The notes under the pieces are model-generated. The model was not told the origin of the DNA and searched no databases. It worked only from the letters and a program-made list of their open reading frames with translations. DNA of 38,998 nucleotides from a virus, in IMG/VR virus record IMGVR_UViG_3300024262_000099, positions 1 through 38,998 of that record. One strand, 5' to 3'. Shown here one piece after another: positions 36,951 through 38,998 of the stretch. The translations under genes and the position numbers were made by a program. Every line of letters begins with the position of its first letter. The first letter of the stretch is position 1.

Positions 36951-37600
36951 TAGTAGTAGTTAGAAAAATCATATAAACCGTAAGCAGAAGGTTCTTTTTT
37001 AATATGAGAGAGGAGTTGCCCTAGGGAACGCACAAATCTTGCATCGGCAAAACCCTCAGCACCAACCTCCTCGTCCCATACGCTATATAGAACATCAAGT
37101 GCATCGACTAAATATTGTGTTTTATAGTTAGGTACTAGGTCTGCCCCTCCTGTAAGTGCGTCTATTGTGAAATAATCGGCTTCTGCGGTGAATCTAGTGC
37201 GTTGGGGTAGGTAACGTAGCCTGTACACGCTAGAGTCGTCTAAGCCCGTAAATATGACGTTTGTTCCTTCTATATAGTATCCAATAATTCTTTGTCCAGG
37301 GCCAGATCTAACAAGGCGTTTATCTGTGTCTTTGGACTCAGAGTCTAATAAGAAGAAACCAGTACCCCATTCTCCAATATCATGAAAGTCTGATGGAAGA
37401 GCTGTGGTCTGTGGATCAGAAGACACTGTATAAGTGTTAGTATCATCTATAAAGCGTTCAGGATCAACGCCTTTTACATGATCATAAGCAAAATCAGCAA
37501 CATAATTGCACCACTCTATAAAAACAGTGGTTGATACATCAGAAAGATCTTTCTTTCTGTTAAGCAATGATTGACGTAAGTCTGATAGTTGTAAAGCCAT
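36950..37600 (-). CDS. Head-tail adaptor protein
   Basis: 216 residues: 'MALQLSDLRQSLLNRKKDLS', 'VFIEWCNYVADFAYDHVKGVDPERF', 'QTTALPSDFHDIGEWG', 'LPQRTRFTAEADYFTID', then a helical end 'YKTQYLVDALDVLYSVWDEE'. This helix-beta-helix order, with the ALPSDF phrase, is what phage portal-tail adaptors (P22 gp4 / T7 gp11 type) show. Being next to the nozzle candidate supports it. Its stop overlaps the nozzle start. Confidence 0.75.
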   Translation of the reverse strand: MALQLSDLRQSLLNRKKDLSDVSTTVFIEWCNYVADFAYDHVKGVDPERFIDDTNTYTVSSDPQTTALPSDFHDIGEWGTGFFLLDSESKDTDKRLVRSGPGQRIIGYYIEGTNVIFTGLDDSSVYRLRYLPQRTRFTAEADYFTIDALTGGADLVPNYKTQYLVDALDVLYSVWDEEVGAEGFADARFVRSLGQLLSHIKKEPSAYGLYDFSNYY

Positions 37601-37609
37601 AATTATTAT

Positions 37610-37795
37610 TTATTTAAGGAATGCTGATACTGTGGGAACTAAATTTAAGACTTGATTGATTACCCATGCTCCAACTCCAACCATCCCAAAGATGAGGACT
37701 CTTTCAGTCCATTTATTAGCCTTCTTATTAAGTGATTCTTTTATCCACTTGATATCTGTGTGCATTTCTGCGATTAATGAGTCGGTCTTTGTCAT
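37610..37795 (-). CDS. Single-TM haemolysin XhlA-like protein
   Basis: 61 residues: 'MTKTDSLIAEMHTDIKWIKE', then 'SLNKKANKWTERVLIFGMVGVGAWVINQVLNLV'. An amphipathic N-terminal coil followed by one TM (about 33-54) is the XhlA layout, associated with holin-like or virion-anchoring roles. It overlaps the fibre stop by one base (TAATG type). A second membrane gene near the lysin makes its exact role unclear. Confidence 0.6.
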   Translation of the reverse strand: MTKTDSLIAEMHTDIKWIKESLNKKANKWTERVLIFGMVGVGAWVINQVLNLVPTVSAFLK

Positions 37796-38998
37796 TAAGT
37801 TAGTTTTTTAGTAAATGAATGATTCCCTGAGATGTCTGAAATAGCCACCATATCTCCTGTTTCTGATTGAACAGAGAAATAAGTTGATGTTGTGAAAGTG
37901 TTATCTGTAAATGGGTTAGTGGCTCCGCCGCCGCCAAGTAAAGCCCCGTTTAAATATATCGCAGTTACACCAGCAGTAGTACGGGTAATTCTTAATTTAT
38001 TCCAAGTATCAACCACTATTGCTGAAGCTTCTCCAGTCTTTAATACTGGGGTGCCGTTAGTAACTTCATATACATAAACCTGTTCTGAATTCCCAAAGAA
38101 AACCAAATAACCATTCTGCCCCGCTGCGCTGTATACGTCCTTAATTTCAGAAATTATCATAACATAAGTATTTGTAGTCCCTGATACTGCTTTCTTAAAC
38201 CAGAATTCCCACTCACCGTAAGCTGCTTCTGTAGGAGTTTGCCCCATAATACTTGTGGGAATTGTAATAGCTCCAGCAGTTACACATTCAAACACCTTTA
38301 CTGGTGAGCTATTAATAGTATCTGTAGATACCTTCCATGAGCCTGAGAAGACCTCAAATGGTGTATTCTCTAAGAATCCTGCACTAACAGCTGCATTGCT
38401 TACATTGGCTGCCCAGTCTGTTTTCCATGATTCTTGGTAAGTCGCCCCATTCTGTACAACTTTCACATCATCAAATTCTACCCAATCCCCCCCAGATGTA
38501 TATTTAGAAAAATTTACTAGCGGTTTCCCAGCGGCTGCCTTAACAGTAACTTCAAAATATTCCCATGTTGTGCTTGTTGTTCCAGCCCAATAATAATCAT
38601 AATCTGTACTATGCCCAACAGCTGCTCTTGCGGTTCCATCCCCTCTAGCCCAACCACTAATGGTATAAAATAAATCATTACTAATTATGTTCTGAGATGC
38701 CCCACCTACTGCGCCACTCTTAGTGACCCTCAATGCCTGTGAGCCACCATGTTGCCCACTTGTGACCTTAGATAAGGTAGCCGTATTTATATCCGCCCAA
38801 TCACTTGTCCCACTAGCCTCCATATCTCCATCTTCTAATAGATTAGGACTAGATACCTTAATCTTAGCACTAGGCTTAGAAGGATAGTTCATATTCCTCA
38901 ATTCGGCATAGTATGTCTGCATATCAGCAGCCGTTATAGCTGCACTGTAATAAGCAGCATAAGCTGTGTTCCCGTTAAAGAACCTTGAAGTTCCTGAT
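37795..38998 (-). CDS. LamG/CBM-type tail fibre, C-terminal part (continues from left end of window)
   Basis: This holds the C-terminal 351 codons of the 570-residue fibre plus the 149-base overlap that repeats window positions 1-149. After the N-terminal LamG, the sequence 'NLLEDGDMEASGTSDWADIN' to 'WVEFDDVKV' has the opening and closing of a CBM4/9-like carbohydrate-binding domain. A last beta domain runs 'FEVFSGSWKVSTDTINSSPV' to 'DISGNHSFTKKLT', with 'WNKLRITRTTAGVTAIYLNG' inside. Three likely glycan-binding domains in one chain imply a receptor-binding fibre. The internal ATG at 38922 is not the true start. Confidence 0.8.
   Translation of the reverse strand, partial: SGTSRFFNGNTAYAAYYSAAITAADMQTYYAELRNMNYPSKPSAKIKVSSPNLLEDGDMEASGTSDWADINTATLSKVTSGQHGGSQALRVTKSGAVGGASQNIISNDLFYTISGWARGDGTARAAVGHSTDYDYYWAGTTSTTWEYFEVTVKAAAGKPLVNFSKYTSGGDWVEFDDVKVVQNGATYQESWKTDWAANVSNAAVSAGFLENTPFEVFSGSWKVSTDTINSSPVKVFECVTAGAITIPTSIMGQTPTEAAYGEWEFWFKKAVSGTTNTYVMIISEIKDVYSAAGQNGYLVFFGNSEQVYVYEVTNGTPVLKTGEASAIVVDTWNKLRITRTTAGVTAIYLNGALLGGGGATNPFTDNTFTTSTYFSVQSETGDMVAISDISGNHSFTKKLT
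38850..38998. repeat. Terminal direct repeat, right copy (circular overlap)
   Basis: Matches 1-149 with one difference (A at 38872 for T at 23), silent in the fibre gene. The variant base suggests the two ends came from slightly different molecules in a mixed population, or a sequencing error. Confidence 0.9.

Overview
The window is a nearly complete genome of a short-tailed (podovirus-like) tailed phage, recovered as a circle cut open inside a tail-fibre gene. The first 149 bases recur as the last 149 (38850-38998) with one silent mismatch. A single 570-codon reading frame runs in phase across the join, so the unique genome is 38,849 bp. No host gene, integrase, tRNA, rRNA or CRISPR array was seen. 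The code is standard, because many TGA stops sit in ATGA stop/start overlaps.

Layout. Two overlapping face-to-face promoters at about 18690-18732 split the genome into two arms. Rightward (18756-27381, + strand) lies an early arm: a winged-helix-like protein, a ParB-like protein, a small HTH protein, an OB-fold candidate and about 24 tiny proteins (zinc ribbons, one- or two-TM peptides, a pentapeptide-type phage protein). It also holds one membrane-anchored lysozyme-like protein. Leftward (- strand, 18681 down to 1, then around the circle from 38998 to 27539) come first nucleic-acid genes: C5-cytosine methyltransferase, HNH nuclease, RusA resolvase and RNase HI. A strongly structured, gene-free region at 16150-16645 lies among them and looks like a sizeable ncRNA. 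Then come a run of overlapping micro-genes and a sulfotransferase. The morphogenesis operon follows: terminase small and large, portal, scaffold, major capsid protein, decoration-like protein, five fibre/LamG proteins, adaptor, tail-nozzle candidate, another fibre, and two large ejection-type proteins (one with a CHAP peptidase). It ends with an M23 + SLH-like endolysin and membrane peptides suited to lysis.

How it works together. The phage has no polymerase, helicase or primase, so replication must lean on the host, with RusA, RNase H and perhaps the ParB-like and OB-fold proteins helping. Packaging is by a large terminase. Three separate cell-wall enzymes (CHAP in the virion, M23-SLH at lysis, lysozyme-like in the early arm) and several LamG or carbohydrate-binding-like fibre modules point to a glycan-rich envelope, possibly with an S-layer.

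Host. Ribosome binding sites are largely absent; starts are instead preceded by A/T-rich leaders resembling ACTAATACTATG. Promoters nevertheless look like sigma70 (TTGACA/TATAAT), which does not suit Bacteroidota. From memory, the early lysozyme-like domain resembles domains common in Patescibacteria (CPR) proteins, so a CPR host is a tentative inference only.

The points most worth following up are the ncRNA candidate, a 39-residue membrane peptide behind a perfect promoter with essentially no leader inside the opposite-strand late operon, a nested lysis micro-gene, paired hairpins bracketing the capsid cassette, and the duplicated gene-start leaders.
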